Source of the DNA: Coenobita brevimanus
Taxonomy: Eukaryota > Arthropoda > Malacostraca > Decapoda > Coenobitidae
Direction: 5' to 3'
Length of the DNA: 64,000 nucleotides
NCBI GenBank assembly: GCA_032717465.1
Contig: CM064713.1
Span: forward strand, 10,950,547 to 11,014,546
Positions 10,606 through 27,398 of this stretch are shown here, in pieces. The translations under genes were made by a program, and so were the position numbers. Position 1 is the first letter of the stretch. Each line of letters begins with the position of its first letter. The notes below the pieces were generated by a model. That model had not been told where the DNA came from and searched no databases. It was given only the letters and a program-made list of their open reading frames with translations.

Positions 10606-11260
10606 AATAAGGGACACGGGAAATGAAATGAGACAGAGATTTAGGTACTCCGAAAAGAAGGAAGAGGAAAGGGGTGGGAGAAACAGACAGAAAAGTAATA
10701 TTGGCAGGAAAGGGAGCGAAGTAAAAAAAAAAAAAAAAAGTTGGGAGAAAGTAGAACGAAGAATAGATGCTTGAAAAAGAGAAGAAAAGAAATGGGCGAA
10801 ATGAAAAGGAGAGAGGAATAGGGACAATGGAAAGGAAACTGTAAGGAGCAAGTGTGAGAAGAATGATGACAGGGAAAGGAAGGAATAATGAATGGAAGAA
10901 AGAGAAACATCGATATAAAGAGGAAAAAGGAAGAAAAAAAGGAAAGTAACAGTGGAGAAAAGATGAAAAAGAAAAAAGAAGACGTTAAAGGAATTATATA
11001 TAAAAAAAAAAAGAAAGAAAACGGGCATCAGGAAACGAATGCGAAATAAAGGTGAACAAAATAATGCAGAAAAGGGGAGAAAGGAAGAGGGAAATAACTG
11101 CTAAGGGAAAGACAGACAATTAGAGAAAGATTTAATAGAAACTGATAGAACAGTAAAACGGTAAAGAGAGAGGAGGAGGGATTGATAATGGAAACGAGGC
11201 TGATGTAGAGACACGTGAAAGTTACGGAAAGTGAACAAGAGAAGGACACCGAGGGAGAAA
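10606..11260. repeat. Purine-rich low-complexity tract
   Basis: About 650 bp of G/A-rich DNA with A-runs near 10722-10738 and 11002-11013. Minus-strand open frames here are F/S/L-rich composition artefacts. Confidence 0.85.
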
Positions 11261-12892
<1,632 letters not shown>

Positions 12893-13835
12893 CTATCTAT
12901 CTATCTATCTATTGCCAGACTCCTCAATCCCGTTTGCGGTGGCCACAAACAAATCGCCTCCAAGTCGCCCTGTCCCCCGCCATCTCACTGCCCTGCTCCC
13001 AACTCACACCCCCCTCTCTCATATACCTCTCCACGCCATCCCTTCATCTCATCCTCGGCCTCCCCCTCCCTCTTCCCCCCTCCACCTCACTCACATACAC
13101 TCTCTTCGTCAGTCTTTCACCCTCCATCCTCTCCAAATGGCCAAACCACCTCAGTGTGTTCCTCATAACGCTTCCAATCACATCCACATTCACACCACAA
13201 CGCTCCTTTATATCCTCATTCGTCAGCCTGTCTCTCCATGTGACTCCACAGGCTCCTCTTAAATAACTCATTTCCACTGCTCTCACTCTTGATTTGTGTC
13301 CTTCCAACAACGTCCAAGCTTCACTTCCGTACGTTAGAGTTGGTATCACAATACTGTCATGTAGTAACTTTTTCACTTCCATGCTCACATCCCTGTTTCT
13401 TATCACTGCTTTCAAAGAACAAGCAACCTTTCTTCCCTGCTGTACCCTTTCAAGCACTTCACTCTCCAAACCTCCATCCTTACTCATCACACTACCCAAG
13501 TACTTAAACGTACTCACATTTTCCAATTCCTCACCATCCAACCTCGCTGTACATTCACTGACTTCACCTCTCTCAAAGACCATCACTTTACTCTTCCCTA
13601 CATTCACCTTTAGATTCCGTTTCTTACACACTCTCCCAAACTCATCCACCAAGCCTTGCAGCTCCCCTTCGTCTTCACTCAACAACACAGTATCATCTGC
13701 AAACAACAGTACAGGGAGTTTCCAAACACTATCCTCTCTCACCAGGGCCACTCCAACATCCACTACCCTACCTTGTACCTCTTTTATTACCCCATCCATG
13801 TAAAGATTGAACAACCATGGACTTCTCACATCATA
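12893..13835 (-). pseudogene. LINE family A, copy 2: C-terminal RT, 5'-truncated
   Basis: On the minus strand the frame 13835-13044 encodes SPWLFNLYMDGVIKEVQGR, LLFADDTVLLSEDEGEL, NVGKSKVMVFERGEV, KYLGSVMSKDG, YGSEAWTLLEGHKS and the terminal LRWFGHLERMEGERLTKR. It parallels copy 1 nearly residue for residue but keeps one frame through the LRWFGH block. Truncation at about 13835 removes motif A, so the RT is incomplete. The 3' end (12912-12960) reads through the GTGGCCACAAACAAATCG word shared with the fragment at 23863-23957. It finishes in a (TATC)n tail at 12893-12912, the minus-strand GATA tail of this family. Confidence 0.9.
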
Positions 13836-14035
13836 AATATGTGTGAGTAGGCACAAAGCCGAACAATAATGTCGCTCATTTTCGTAGTCGAACTTTTAAA
13901 GCTCGCTGTATGCTGAAAAGTTTATTGGGCGCTGTAGATCCATCAATGGGTTTTAGAAGTCATTGTTCAATGTCTTGTTAATAGCATTAAGATAGGTCAG
14001 TGTTTATGTCCGTGACTGTACAATCGTGTATACTG

Positions 14036-15236
<1,201 letters not shown>

Positions 15237-15273
15237 TGGAAAGTGTTCATCCCGTGGGGTGTCACAGGAAATG

Positions 15274-15886
<613 letters not shown>

Positions 15887-15935
<49 letters not shown>

Positions 15936-16080
15936 TATATATATATATATATATATACTCGTATATATCTGTCAATCTATCTATCTATCTATCTTTCAAT
16001 CGATCTATCTATCTATATCTATCTATCTGTCTATCTATCTTTCTATCTATCTATCATAGATAGATAGATATATAGATATA
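15887..16080. repeat. (AT)n, (TCTA)n and mirrored (GATA)n
   Basis: (AT)n 15887-15957 is followed by (TCTA)n 15973-16053 and then GATA units 16056-16078. The TCTA and GATA runs are inverted copies and could form a cruciform. Confidence 0.95.
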
Positions 16081-19000
16081 TCATCATCATCATCATCCAT
16101 TACAAGTCCACTGCTGAACAAAGGCCTCCCCCAAAGTTTTCCACGAATTCCTTGACTGAGCCAATCTTTGTCATGTTTTCCCTGCAAATTTCTCTATCTC
16201 ATATTTCCACCTCCTGTCTGGCCTTTTTTTGCTACGCTTACAATCTCTTGGTGCCAAGTCTGTCAGCCCCTTGCTCCATCGGTTATCCCTTATTCTTGCT
16301 ATATGGCCTGCCCACTTCCATTTCTGTTCTTTTATAAATTCTACAGTATAATATCTTTGACTTTAGTCTGCTCTCTCACCCAAGTTAATCTTTTTCTTTC
16401 TCTTAAAGATATTCCCAACATTGACCTTTCCATTGCTCTCTGAGAACGGATTAATTTACATTCCATCGATTTTGTCAGTTTCCATGTCTCATAACCATAA
16501 GTCATAGCCGGAATTAAACATTCTTTATATACTTTTCGTTTCATAGAAACTGGCAGGCTACTTTTCATATCTCTGTGTTTATACCGAAAGCTTTCCATCC
16601 AATTGTAATGCGTCTTTCTATTTCGCAATCATGATCTTTCGTTAATTTTAGTACTTGCTCCATGTACTGCTCAACTTCTTCAAGAATTTCTTCGCTTATT
16701 CTGATGACGCTCGTTAGTGTTTGTGAATTGAACATTACTGTAGTTTTATTCCGGTTCATCTTTAGTCCTACTTTCAGACTTTCTCTGTTCAGGTCATTTA
16801 ACATTTCTTGCAATGCCTCCGCTGTTTCTCAGATTAAGACAGTGTCATCAGCAAATCTCAAATGGTTTAGCTTTTCTCCTTTCCTCCTTTGTTTTCCCAG
16901 TCTAGCTTTCTGAAAATACTTTCCAGGCATGCTGTAAAAATATTTGGTGAAATTGTATCTCCCTGACGCACGCCCTTCTCAGTCTTAATTTTTCCCTAGT
17001 CCTTACATTTAATTTAACTGTAGCAATTTCATCTTTATATATGTTTTTGAGCAGTTTTACAATGTTCTCATTCACTCCTTGTTCTCGCAATGAATTTTTA
17101 ATTGCTATGTGCTCCACTGAATCGAAAAGCCTTTTCGTAATCAACAAAGCCTAAGCACAGTGGTTTATTATATGCTGTAGTTTTTTCAGTTTGTTGATTC
17201 ATTGTATGCGGATTATCAGCATTTGAATATCCGCTTCGGAATCCTGCCTGCACACGAGGTTTGTTTTCCCCCAAATTTGTTGCTATTCTGTTCGTAAGGA
17301 CTTTAGTGAAGAGTTAGTAAATGACTGAGAAAAAGCTAATGGGTCGATAGTTACTAAGATCTTTTGAGTCACATTTTTTTTTTTTTAAGTAAAATAACTA
17401 TTGCATTGCACCATGTTTTGGAAATTTTTTGTTTTATACATTGAGTAAATGAGTGAGCAAGCCTATTTTGTACTTCTACTCCTGCATCCAACAGTAAATT
17501 TGTTACTATTCCATCTTCTCCCGGAGCCTTCCCTCTTTTCATATTTTTAAGACAAATATTTACTTCGTCTGGTGTTACCTCAGGTATTTCACTTGTGTCA
17601 ACTGACAAGTTAGCTATTGGTACTACTGTCTTTGATGCACACAATTCGTTGTAAAATTCAACTCTCTTCACCATCTTATCTCTGAATTTAATTATTTCAC
17701 CGTTTTTTTCTTTCAGTGATGTCATTTGTTGCTTTCCTAGTGCCATTGTACTTCGGACCTGTTTCAGACTTTTTCCATTTTTGATGGTTTCTTTGATCTG
17801 ATCCATGTGTCTCTTTCTTTTTTCTTCTCTTTGTCTCTTGTTGATAAGCTTATTTAATTCCGCTCGTTCCATTTCTTCTGTCTTTGTTTTTACATTCCTT
17901 TCTTTTTTTCATAAGATCAAGTGTCTTTTCTGAAAATTTCTTGGCTTTGGTTGTATAAGGTTTTCCTACTACCTCCGCTGATTTTCTTAACACTTTTGTT
18001 ATTCTGTCATTCAGCTCATAATATCACATCCAGCATTACTTAGAGCCTGAAATCTGTCCTTTATTTCCAACTGAAAAGCTGCTTTGTCTTCGTTTACTTT
18101 TATTGGACATATCTTTTTATCTTTAATCATCTTCTTTCTTTCACTTTTGAAATTGAATCCGGCTGTGTAACTCACCATTCTATGATCACTTCCGATATTT
18201 ACTTTGTTGATAACTGTGACATTTGTGATCGTGTTTTTCTTGTCTGCTATTATGAAGTCAATTTCACTCTTTGTTTCTCCATCTGGCTTCTCCAGGTCCA
18301 CTTTCTCCCTGTTCTTTTGTGAAAGAATGTGTTCATTATTCTCAAGTTAAACATTTCAGCAAAATTTACCAGCATTTCTCCTCTTTCATTCCTTTCTCCC
18401 ACTCCAAATTTTCCCATACATGCTTCTCCATTTTTCGACTTCCCAACTTTTGCATTGAAGTCTCCCATGAGTATAGTATATGTAGGCTCTTCTTCTTCCA
18501 TAATCTGGGAGCTGTAGTCATAGAATGTTTCTGTTTCTTCATCTGGGCTTTAAGAAGTTGGTGCATATACTTGTATTACTTTCAGGGTATATTTTTTGCA
18601 CAGTCTAATTACAACCAAAGCAAATCTGTCAGATACACTGCTGAATTTAACAATGTTGTCTGCAAGATTTCTGTTAATTAGAAATCCTACACCACAAACT
18701 CTTTCATTGTTCCTTCCTCCGTAGTAAAATAGGTGTTTGCTGTCTTCGAGCTGAATTACTTTTTCTTCATTTCTGTGGATCTCACTCAGACCTACAATAT
18801 CCCAACTAATGTCTTCCGGTTTGGTTATTAAGTTATCAGGTTTGTAATCTTCTGCGAGGCTTCTTACATTGTATGCATAGATCTTCATGGATTTAAGAGT
18901 GTTTAATATCCCAGAGTCTAACTTGCCAACACAGTGCCTACGCATTTTCGGTGGCACACTGCCTGTAAGCACAGAAGGTAGTGCGGTTGGACCTTTAGTA

Positions 19001-19348
19001 GACGATGATCCAACAGGAACGCCTGCCAAATCATTTGCAATAGAACTCATGTTTGGCTGGGAGGATTGTGTCAAATAATCTCACCTCCCTGCCACATAAG
19101 TTTCTGATGAGATGTAATTTTTGTGCCACCTTATTTGTAATATTCAGTGGAGCCCTGTATATCTACAGGGAGTCCCATGGTCCGCGCCATCTAAGATGGT
19201 ACCTCGTATATCAATGAGGACGCGCCAAGCAGCAGTGGGATCCTGACCCTGGCCCATTGGATTGGGCAAATTTAGGGCATGTCTGGACACTGCTACTCCT
19301 CATCCTGCCCTAGGGTGGGAAAGGAGGTTCGGATGATGATGATGATGA

Positions 19349-19352
<4 letters not shown>
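16081..19352 (-). pseudogene. LINE family D (RTE-like), nearly full length, multiply broken
   Basis: Minus-strand domains in order. Endonuclease (19074-18011): AYNVRSLAED, GLSEIHRNEEK, IQVYAPTS, ILMGDFNAKVG, IGSDHRMVSY, all APE-type motifs. Linker and RT start (17872-17369): MKRGKAPGEDGIV and KTWCNAIVILLKK. Broken palm (17147-16565): SVEHIAIKNSL, a disrupted catalytic region, LKMNRNKTTVMF. C-terminal part (16628-16341): LIPAMTYGYETWKLTKSM and RSMLGISLRERK. Several frameshifts and stops separate the blocks. The 3' end has CCACTGCTGAACAAAGGCC, recognisable from arthropod RTE LINEs, and a (GAT)n tail (plus-strand (ATC)n, 16081-16097). The right end, after a 5' UTR-like stretch 19080-19330, also abuts a (GAT)n run at 19334-19352. 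Confidence 0.85.
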
Positions 19353-19409
<57 letters not shown>

Positions 19410-19433
19410 ATATATATATTCGGATGATGATGA

Positions 19434-19530
<97 letters not shown>
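19353..19530. repeat. (AT)n blocks and (GATA)n
   Basis: (AT)n 19353-19418, a repeated TTCGGATGATGATGATGAA joint at 19419-19437, (AT)n 19438-19490, then (GATA)n 19490-19530. A truncated LINE B begins at the end of the GATA run. Confidence 0.95.
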
Positions 19531-19531
<1 letters not shown>

Positions 19532-19539
19532 TTTACGGT

Positions 19540-20240
19540 GTATGGAATATGAATGTAGCAGACAGGAAAAGTTTGAATGTAATGGAGATGAGGTGTCTGA
19601 GGAGTATGTGTGGAGTGATGCGTATGGATCGAGTGTGGAATGATGAAGTGCGAAGGAGAACTCGGGAGATGGCTGGTAGAGTTGAGCAGAGGGTGTTGCG
19701 ATGGTTTGGGCATATGGAGAGAATGGATAATGAGCGATTGGTGAAAAAGATAACTAGATCTGATGTGAGAGGTGTAAGGCTGAGAGGAAGACCACGAATA
19801 GGATGGATGGACAGTGTGAAGAGAGCGCTGGATGCAAGAGGGATGTCTGTTGAGCAAGGAGGAGTGGCTGTGCGTGACAGAAATAAATGGCGAGAAACTG
19901 TGAATGAATAAGTGATGACACAGCCCTGAGGGGATATTCTCCCGCATTTGGTCTGATCAACTATTTCAGGTCAGGTGCGGGTAAGGGGATGAGTCTGTTA
20001 TGATGTGGCAGGGGTAAACCAGCTCTGCTGTCGGGCCCTGCTGCGGATGTCACTGATTGCATTGCGCAGTTGACCCTTGTGCGGTGTGGTGCGGTGAGGA
20101 TCTGTCCGTTCTCCCCTTTGAGGCTAAGATGCGAATGAATGTGTTCGAATGGATGAGTAAATGGGGAGTGTGTCGTCCTGTCTCGGCTACCTCCCTTTCC
20201 TTGGGGGAAGCAGCCTAGGTATATAGATAGATAGATATAT
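19540..20240 (+). pseudogene. LINE family B, 5'-truncated copy (RT C-terminus and 3' UTR)
   Basis: The frame to 19911 encodes the C-terminal block of [62 protein letters not shown] and the final NKWRETVNE before a TAA. It matches the C-terminal remnant in the 24.2-27.4 kb copy. The 3' UTR (19912-20190) is shared with that copy in reverse. The end reads CTACCTCCCTTTCCTTGG, then GGGAAGCAGCCTAGGTATA and (GATA)n at 20222-20240. A hairpin can form between GGCT...CTCCC and GGGGG...AGCC. GATA repeats flank both ends. The region 20241-20498 shows nothing recognisable. Confidence 0.88.
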
Positions 20241-20498
20241 AGATCTTGTCACCCTGTTGATTTAATGTAATGACAGGAAGTAGTATATCTTCATTCCACT
20301 TTCCTATTACAAGAATATTGATTTAAATGCAAATAATCTATCTGTACTAAGACAGGAAGTAGCCTCTGGCAGTGAAAAAAATTAAATGGACCTTTCATGA
20401 CCTGACAAAAAGATAGGAATATTATCGGATACTAACGGTGAAGCTTAGCACTGTTCCTATAGATCCTGCCAGTATATTTTGCTTCGATCACATATGTA

Positions 20499-21165
<667 letters not shown>

Positions 21166-21199
21166 AGCTGACACACAAAGGCAGGCAAAAACATTTTCC

Positions 21200-23450
21200 C
21201 TTTGCTTTCTAAAGGAGGACGATAATAATCTCATTGGCAGAATAAACAAAACCCTGACTGTATGCTAGACGCAGGCAGGGAAGTCTTTGGTGCTATTAGG
21301 AAGAGATGGCACCAGTTGCCTGGTTCTAATGAAATTGTGCAGGATGCACATACTACAGTGAGAGAGGCCTTTCTGGAGTGACCCTCGCTGGAGTGACGCT
21401 CGCACAGCAGTCCTCGCCAAGGTCCACTAGCTGAGTACATGCGCGGCACAAGGGCCAGATTTAAGCTTTGTCTTAGGTGGTGTACAGCACACGAGCAACA
21501 ACTGAGAGCTCAATCACTGACTATTAAATTAGTGCACGGTGATTCATACGATTTTTGGAAAGAAGTAAAATGCTTGAGCCCTAACTATTATACTCTTCCA
21601 TTACGTGTAGATCAACCAGTAGGGGAGGAAGAAATTGCATGAATGTGAGGTCGTCATTATGAGAGACCTCTAAACCGTGTTAAGGATGAGGCAGGCAAAA
21701 ATACTTTAATGGCGAAATTGAGGAATGTTGTATTACAAAGCCTCTGGAGCATTAATTATGCTGAAATGCGAGACATGCTACATGTACTCTCTAATAGTGA
21801 GGCTCTTGGAATTGATGGGCTACTTTTTGAGCCTATGTATATGCACCTCCCATCCTGACTCTCTGGTTAAGTATCCTTGTAAATGCATGCACCTGTCACC
21901 AGTACATCCCCAGCCAGGTACTTGCTGCCATTGTTGTCCCTCTACTGAAAAATTAAGTTAAGGATCCTACAAATTCTGCTAACTATAGGCTAATAGTAAC
22001 TGGTATTATGTAATCTAAAGATATTTGAAATAGCTCCTTTGCACAGACTGGATGACTACTTATTATCTGCTTACAATCTGCTTAGTTACAGGAGAGATCA
22101 TGGTACTGACATGTGTGTCTGGACGATCAAGCATGTTAATGATTATTATACAATACTCCAGTCTCCAGTCTATCTGTGCTTCCTTGATTCGAGTAAAGCA
22201 TTCACTGAAAGTTGTTTAAGAAAGTGCACAAGAGGGGGACTCCTGATTATCTCACTAACTTGTTAATGTACTGGTATTATACACAGTGTAAGAATTTACT
22301 GTGAAGTGGGGTAACTTCATGTCTTGTGGCTTCAAAACATCTGATGACATCAGACAAGGAGGTATATTGTCTCCTCACTTATATAATATTTATGAGGATC
22401 AGCTGAACACCATACTAAGTAATAAGAAAATTTGATGATACATATATGATAAATACATAAATTCATTAAGTTATGCTAATGACATAGTGGTTTCGACATA
22501 GTGGTTATGCCTCCTACGGCAGATGCGTTAAAGATTCTAATTGATAAAATCTCAGGCATAAGCTAATGACCATGACATTATTTACAACACCACAAAAGAG
22601 GAATGCATGGTAATTCCCCCAGAGAACTCCGAAGTCAACTACATGAAATCAGCATGGCTTAATGGATGTACTCTTACAATTGTTGATAATTTTACCTACC
22701 TTGGTCATATCATAACAGTATACAGAACAAATGGATGTGACATAGTAAAGGAGCTGAGGAAACTTACAGTAACTGGCAATACCATACTGACTCTTAGTGT
22801 TCCCAGAAGCTAAAACTAGAGCTGCTTAGAATATATTGTTATTCTATGTACTGTAACTCTCCATGGTCAGAATAACGAAGGGCTACGTTAAACAAGTTAA
22901 GAGTATGCCTCAATGATATTCTGAAAAGAATGCTCATGTTACCAAGATGGACGAGCTCGTCCTGGACCTCAGGGGGAGGCGGTGGCTGAATCGGTAGAGA
23001 GGCGGCTTGCAGTCCTGATGGACCCAGGTTTTGAATTTCATAAAAAACAGACTTTCCTGATCTACCAGATGACCCGCCGACATGTTGTAAAAATACTCCA
23101 GCTAATACCAATACACCAGTCCTGTATGAGACAGCCCTAGCATGTATTCAATATGAACGGTGGGTGTTAGCGCCGAAGTGGTGACATGTGGAGGTGTAGG
23201 GGGACTACTGGGCCTTGGGATAGGCTACTGCCCCCGAGATATAGGCCCTGAAGCCTTTGCCCAGAGTAGGACACATAAAAAAAAAAATACAGTGTAAAGA
23301 GTCTAGACCTGATCAGAAGAAACTCTGTATATAGCCTCAAGTTAAAGACTGAACAATCATCCAACTCTGTCATCACTGCACTTAGGCAAAGCAGTGCGTA
23401 TGTAACTGGTACAATACACCAGCAATGGATGAACTTATTCCATAGGTAAA
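21200..23450 (+). pseudogene. LINE family E, strongly decayed, with a SINE inserted
   Basis: Short frames on the plus strand give recognisable RT pieces in order. VYLCFLDSSKAF (motif A) lies near 22175 and a SDDIRQGGILSPHLYNIY-like turn near 22345. SYANDIVV (catalytic box, with Asn for the first Asp) is near 22470, NTTKEECMVIPP near 22585 and NFTYLGHI near 22690. After the SINE at 22970-23287 the coding similarity resumes (LDLIRRNSVYSLKLK near 23305). Multiple stops and frameshifts make it inactive. Bases 23450-23862 are AT-rich with nothing recognisable. Confidence 0.65.
22970..23287 (+). mobile_element. tRNA-derived SINE, copy 1 (nested in LINE E)
   Basis: tRNA-like head: A-box TGGCTGAATCGG at 22983-22994 and a decayed B-box GGTTTTGAATTT at 23029-23040. 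The body has GACCCGCCGACATGTTGTAAAAATAC, ACCAGTCCTGTATGAGACAGCCC and a GGGCCTTGGGA segment. It ends in an A-run (23277-23287). The reversed copy at 29235-29580 shares the head, body and tail. Transcription would be by RNA polymerase III, with mobility dependent on a partner LINE. It interrupts LINE E coding similarity, so it inserted later. Confidence 0.85.
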
Positions 23451-23862
23451 AATATTCATATAACTATAATACATATATTTCTGATATCTCAATTTCTACC
23501 TTGAAAAATATACATCGTTTGAATACAAATATTACTACTTACATAGTAATACTACTAATTACTACTGTATGCCTTTCAAGAACAATACTATCATTTATTC
23601 TTCATTAATTACCTTATCCACTACTCTTAGAAAAATCTATTTTTGTAATCACCCATGAATTTGCTTTATATCATAAACACTACTATCATAACTACCATTA
23701 TCATTACTACCATATTTATTTTTTACTACTGCCACTATTAGTACTATTACTACTATTTGTTCTCATTACTGAAACCAAGTATTGTAAAATTATGTATTTT
23801 CAATAATATCAATATAAAATGAAATCTTCATCTATTATCAAATCTCCACCATTATAAAATAC

Positions 23863-23957
23863 ATCTATCTATTCTATCTATTGCCAGACGCCTTAATCCT
23901 TTAAGGGTGGCCACAAACGAATCGCCTTCATGTCGCCCTTTCCCCCGCCATTTCAAT
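23863..23957 (-). mobile_element. LINE family A, 3'-end fragment only
   Basis: Minus-strand 3' end of family A. The shared words GTGGCCACAAACGAATCG and TTGCCAGACGCC sit next to a (TATC)n tail at 23863-23880. Only about 80 bp remain, a typical extreme 5' truncation. No coding sequence is left. Confidence 0.8.
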
Positions 23958-24026
23958 GCCTATGCAACGTATAAATACCGTTTTCTTTCCCTAGCTGTAA
24001 CTACGTCAATTTTTTGGAAGAAATAA

Positions 24027-24189
<163 letters not shown>

Positions 24190-24193
<4 letters not shown>

Positions 24194-27100
24194 TAGGCTG
24201 CTTCCCTCAAGGAAAGGGAGGTAGCCGGGACAAGACGACACACTTTCAAATACATTCATTCGCATCTTAGCCCCAAAGAGAAGAAGGGACAGGTCCTCAC
24301 TGCACCACACTGCACGAGGGTCAACTGCGCAGTGCAATCAGCGACATCCACAGCAGGGCCCGACAGCAGAGCTGGTTTACCCCTGCCACATCATAATAGA
24401 CCCATCCCCTTACCCGCACCTGACCTGATCAGCTGATCAGATGAAATGCGGCAGAATATCCCCTCAGGGCTGCATCATCATTCATTCATTCACAATTTCT
24501 CTCTATTTATTTCTGTCACGCACAGCCACTCTTCCTTGCTCAACAGACATCCCTCTCGCATCCAACGCTCTCTTCACACTGTCCATCCATCCTGTTCGTG
24601 GTCTCCCTCTCAGTCTTACACCTCTCACATCAGATCTAGTTCTCTTTTTCACCAGTCACTCATTATCCATTCTCTCCATATGCCCAAACCATCGCAACAC
24701 CCTCTGCTCATCTCGATCAGCCATCTCCCGAACAACTCCAGTTCTCCTTCACACTTCATCATTTCTCACTCGATCCATACACGTCACTCCACACATACTT
24801 CTCAGACACCTCATCTCCATTACATTCAAACTTTTCCATTCTGCTACACCCATATTCCATGTTTCAGCCCCATATAATGCAGTCGGTACCACAACACCCT
24901 CATACAGCCTTCTCTTTACAACCATTCTAAGAAAACGACATCTAAACACTTTTCGTTCCTCCAAGCACCTTTCCTACTTCATTCAGTCTAAACTTCACTT
25001 CTGCATCTATTCTTCCACCCACAGCAACATGCAACCCTAAATGCTTAATACACTCTACCTCCTCAAGCAACTCACCATTCAAAACTATATTAATCCCCCT
25101 ACCATCTACGAACCTCGTACTCTTCATCACTTTACTCTTATTCTCATTTACTTTCAATTTCCTCCTTTCACACACCCTTCCAAACTCCTCTACAAACTGT
25201 CTCAACCTCTCCTCTCAATCAGCCACCAGTGCAGTATCATCTGCAAACAGCAGCTTCTTCAGATTCCACTCTCTACCATCAACATTCACCAGACTCAGAC
25301 CTCCTCCTAACATTCTTGCATTCACCTCCCTTACAACAACTTCCATATAAATATTAAACAACCATGGTAACATCACACATCCCTGCCGCAGCCCCACACT
25401 CACGGAAAACCAATCACTCACAGTATTACCCACTCTTACACACTCTCTACTATTTACATAAAAACTTTTCACCCCTTTTAGTAACCTACCATCAAGTCCA
25501 TACAATCTTAAAACAGTCCACAAAGCCTCCCTATCAATTTTATCATGCACTTTCTCTAAATCCATGAATGCCCAAACACATCCTTGCCTTTCGCTAAATG
25601 CTTTTCACACACTTGTCTCACAGCAAACACCTGATCAACGCATCCCCTTCCTCCCTTAAAACCACACTGCTCATCACCAATCACTCTCTCTGTGCCCTCT
25701 GCAACTCTCTTAATTAACACTCTACCATTCACCTTACCTACAACACTCAACAGACTTATACACCTAAAGCTAGTACATTCATACTTATCACCCTTACCTT
25801 TATACAACGGGACCACACAAGCATTTGCCCAGTCAACTGACACCATACCTTTCACAAAACACACATTCATCAATCTTACTAACCAGTCAACAAAAGTCTC
25901 TCCACCACCCTTCAAGCATTGCACAGCACACCCATCCATACCTGCTGCCTTCCCTTTTTTCATCTCCTTTACTGCCTCCTGGACTTCCTCCTTCGTGATC
26001 ATAGAATCATTGAACTCTCCCAACACATTTATTCCTTGCACCCTTCCATCTGCCACAATCTCAGCCTCCCTTTCCTCCTCTACATTTAACAATCTTTCAA
26101 AATACTCTGCCCATCTCTTCCTTACTGCATCCATCTCATTTAACATCCTTCCATCCTCTGCTTTTACTCACTCTTCCTTCCCAGACTCTCCCTTTCGCAC
26201 CCTTTTCACTTCCTTCGAAAACATTTTCTTATTCTGTTGAAAGTTCTCAGTCAACAGCCTACCCCATCTCTCATCTGCTGCCACTTTAGCATCACGCACA
26301 GCCCTTCTCGCCCTATTCCTCTTTTCCATATACCTCTCATATGACACCTCACCCTACCTCTACAGCCACACTTCATATGCACGTCTCTTCTCAGCCACAG
26401 CCATACTTACTTCCTCGCACCACCATTCACTTTCTTTTCTTACACAACCACCCACTCGTCTCACACCACACACCTCTTCCCCATGCCCCACCACAGCACC
26501 CTTAAACAACTGCCATTTCTCCTCCACACTGCCATTTTCCTGATCTTTTTCTGCATTCCACTCACCTTTCAATTTCTCCTGATACTCTCTCATTTTCTCT
26601 CTTTTATCCAACTCACTCACTTTCAAACCTCCCCGCCACACCTAACTCTCCTAGCTCTCACCCATCTCTTACCTACTCTTAACTTTCCCTCCACCAGGTA
26701 GTGATCATACATACCTCCACCTTCCCCTCTCTGAACTCTCACATCCAACAATCTTCCTATTACATTCCTGGACACAACCACATAGTCCATCAATGATCTA
26801 GCAACATCCCTTCCACCCTTCTGTCTCACCCATGTATACTTATAATTATCTTTCTTCTCAAACAGGGTATTTCCAATCACCATCTCTCGCTCAACGCACA
26901 TCCCTATCATTCGTTCCCCATTGTCATTTCTTCCAGGCACACCATGGATGCCAACTACACCTTCAGCTGCTACATTTCCCACTCTAGCAATCAGATCTCC
27001 CATCATTACCACATTCACATTCTCTCCAAAACTCTGCAGACATCATTCCAGAAAGACTCCCTCTCTTCTTGATCCCTTTCACTACCAGGTCCATATGCAC

Positions 27101-27398
27101 TCACAGACACCCATACCTCACATTCAAATTTCGCTTTCACCCACATCAGTCTCGATGACACCTTCCATTCAATCACACACTGCTGTACTTCCTGACTCAC
27201 TAACAAGGCGTCACCTTCTCTTGCCCTTCCTCTGTCAACACTTGACAATCTTCCATTCACACTTTCAAACATTGACTCACCCTTCCCTTTCATCTTCGTT
27301 TCACTCAAAGCTAACACATCCAACTTTCTTCTCACAAACATTCTCCCAATCTCCTCCCTTTTAGCCTCAATCGTACTACATTCACGCACATTCTTATG
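24190..27398 (-). pseudogene. LINE family B (RTE-like), nearly full length, broken
   Basis: Minus-strand order. Endonuclease (27389-26623): NVRECSTIEAKREEIGRMF, LALSETKMKGKG, VSAYGPGSERD, VVMMGDLIARVG, DYVVVSRNVIG, and DHYLVEGKL, where the usual Ser before DH is Tyr. Linker (26641-26360). RT fingers (26146-25556): MKKGKAAGMDGCAV, ANACVVPLYKGKG, EQCGFKGGRGCVDQ. Palm (25565-25215): MDLEKVHDKIDREAL, GLRQGCVMLPWLFNIYME, catalytic LLFADDTALVAD. Thumb and C-terminus (25205-24749): NENKSKVM and YGAETWNMG. Stops and shifts separate the blocks, so no full protein is possible. The 3' UTR and terminal CCTAGG hairpin end (24194-24480) match 19912-20240. A fold-back element abuts the 5' end at 27399. Confidence 0.88.

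Noticed and set aside
23167..23376. Minus-strand frame in SINE copy 1, and the 78-codon frame at 29336-29572
   Set aside because: Translated SINE sequence, which often appears as spurious predicted protein.
25692..26240. 182-codon plus-strand frame, and similar ones at 24441-25040 and 26921-27364
   Set aside because: Antisense shadows of LINE B, with Ser/Thr/Leu/Pro-rich composition and no motif.
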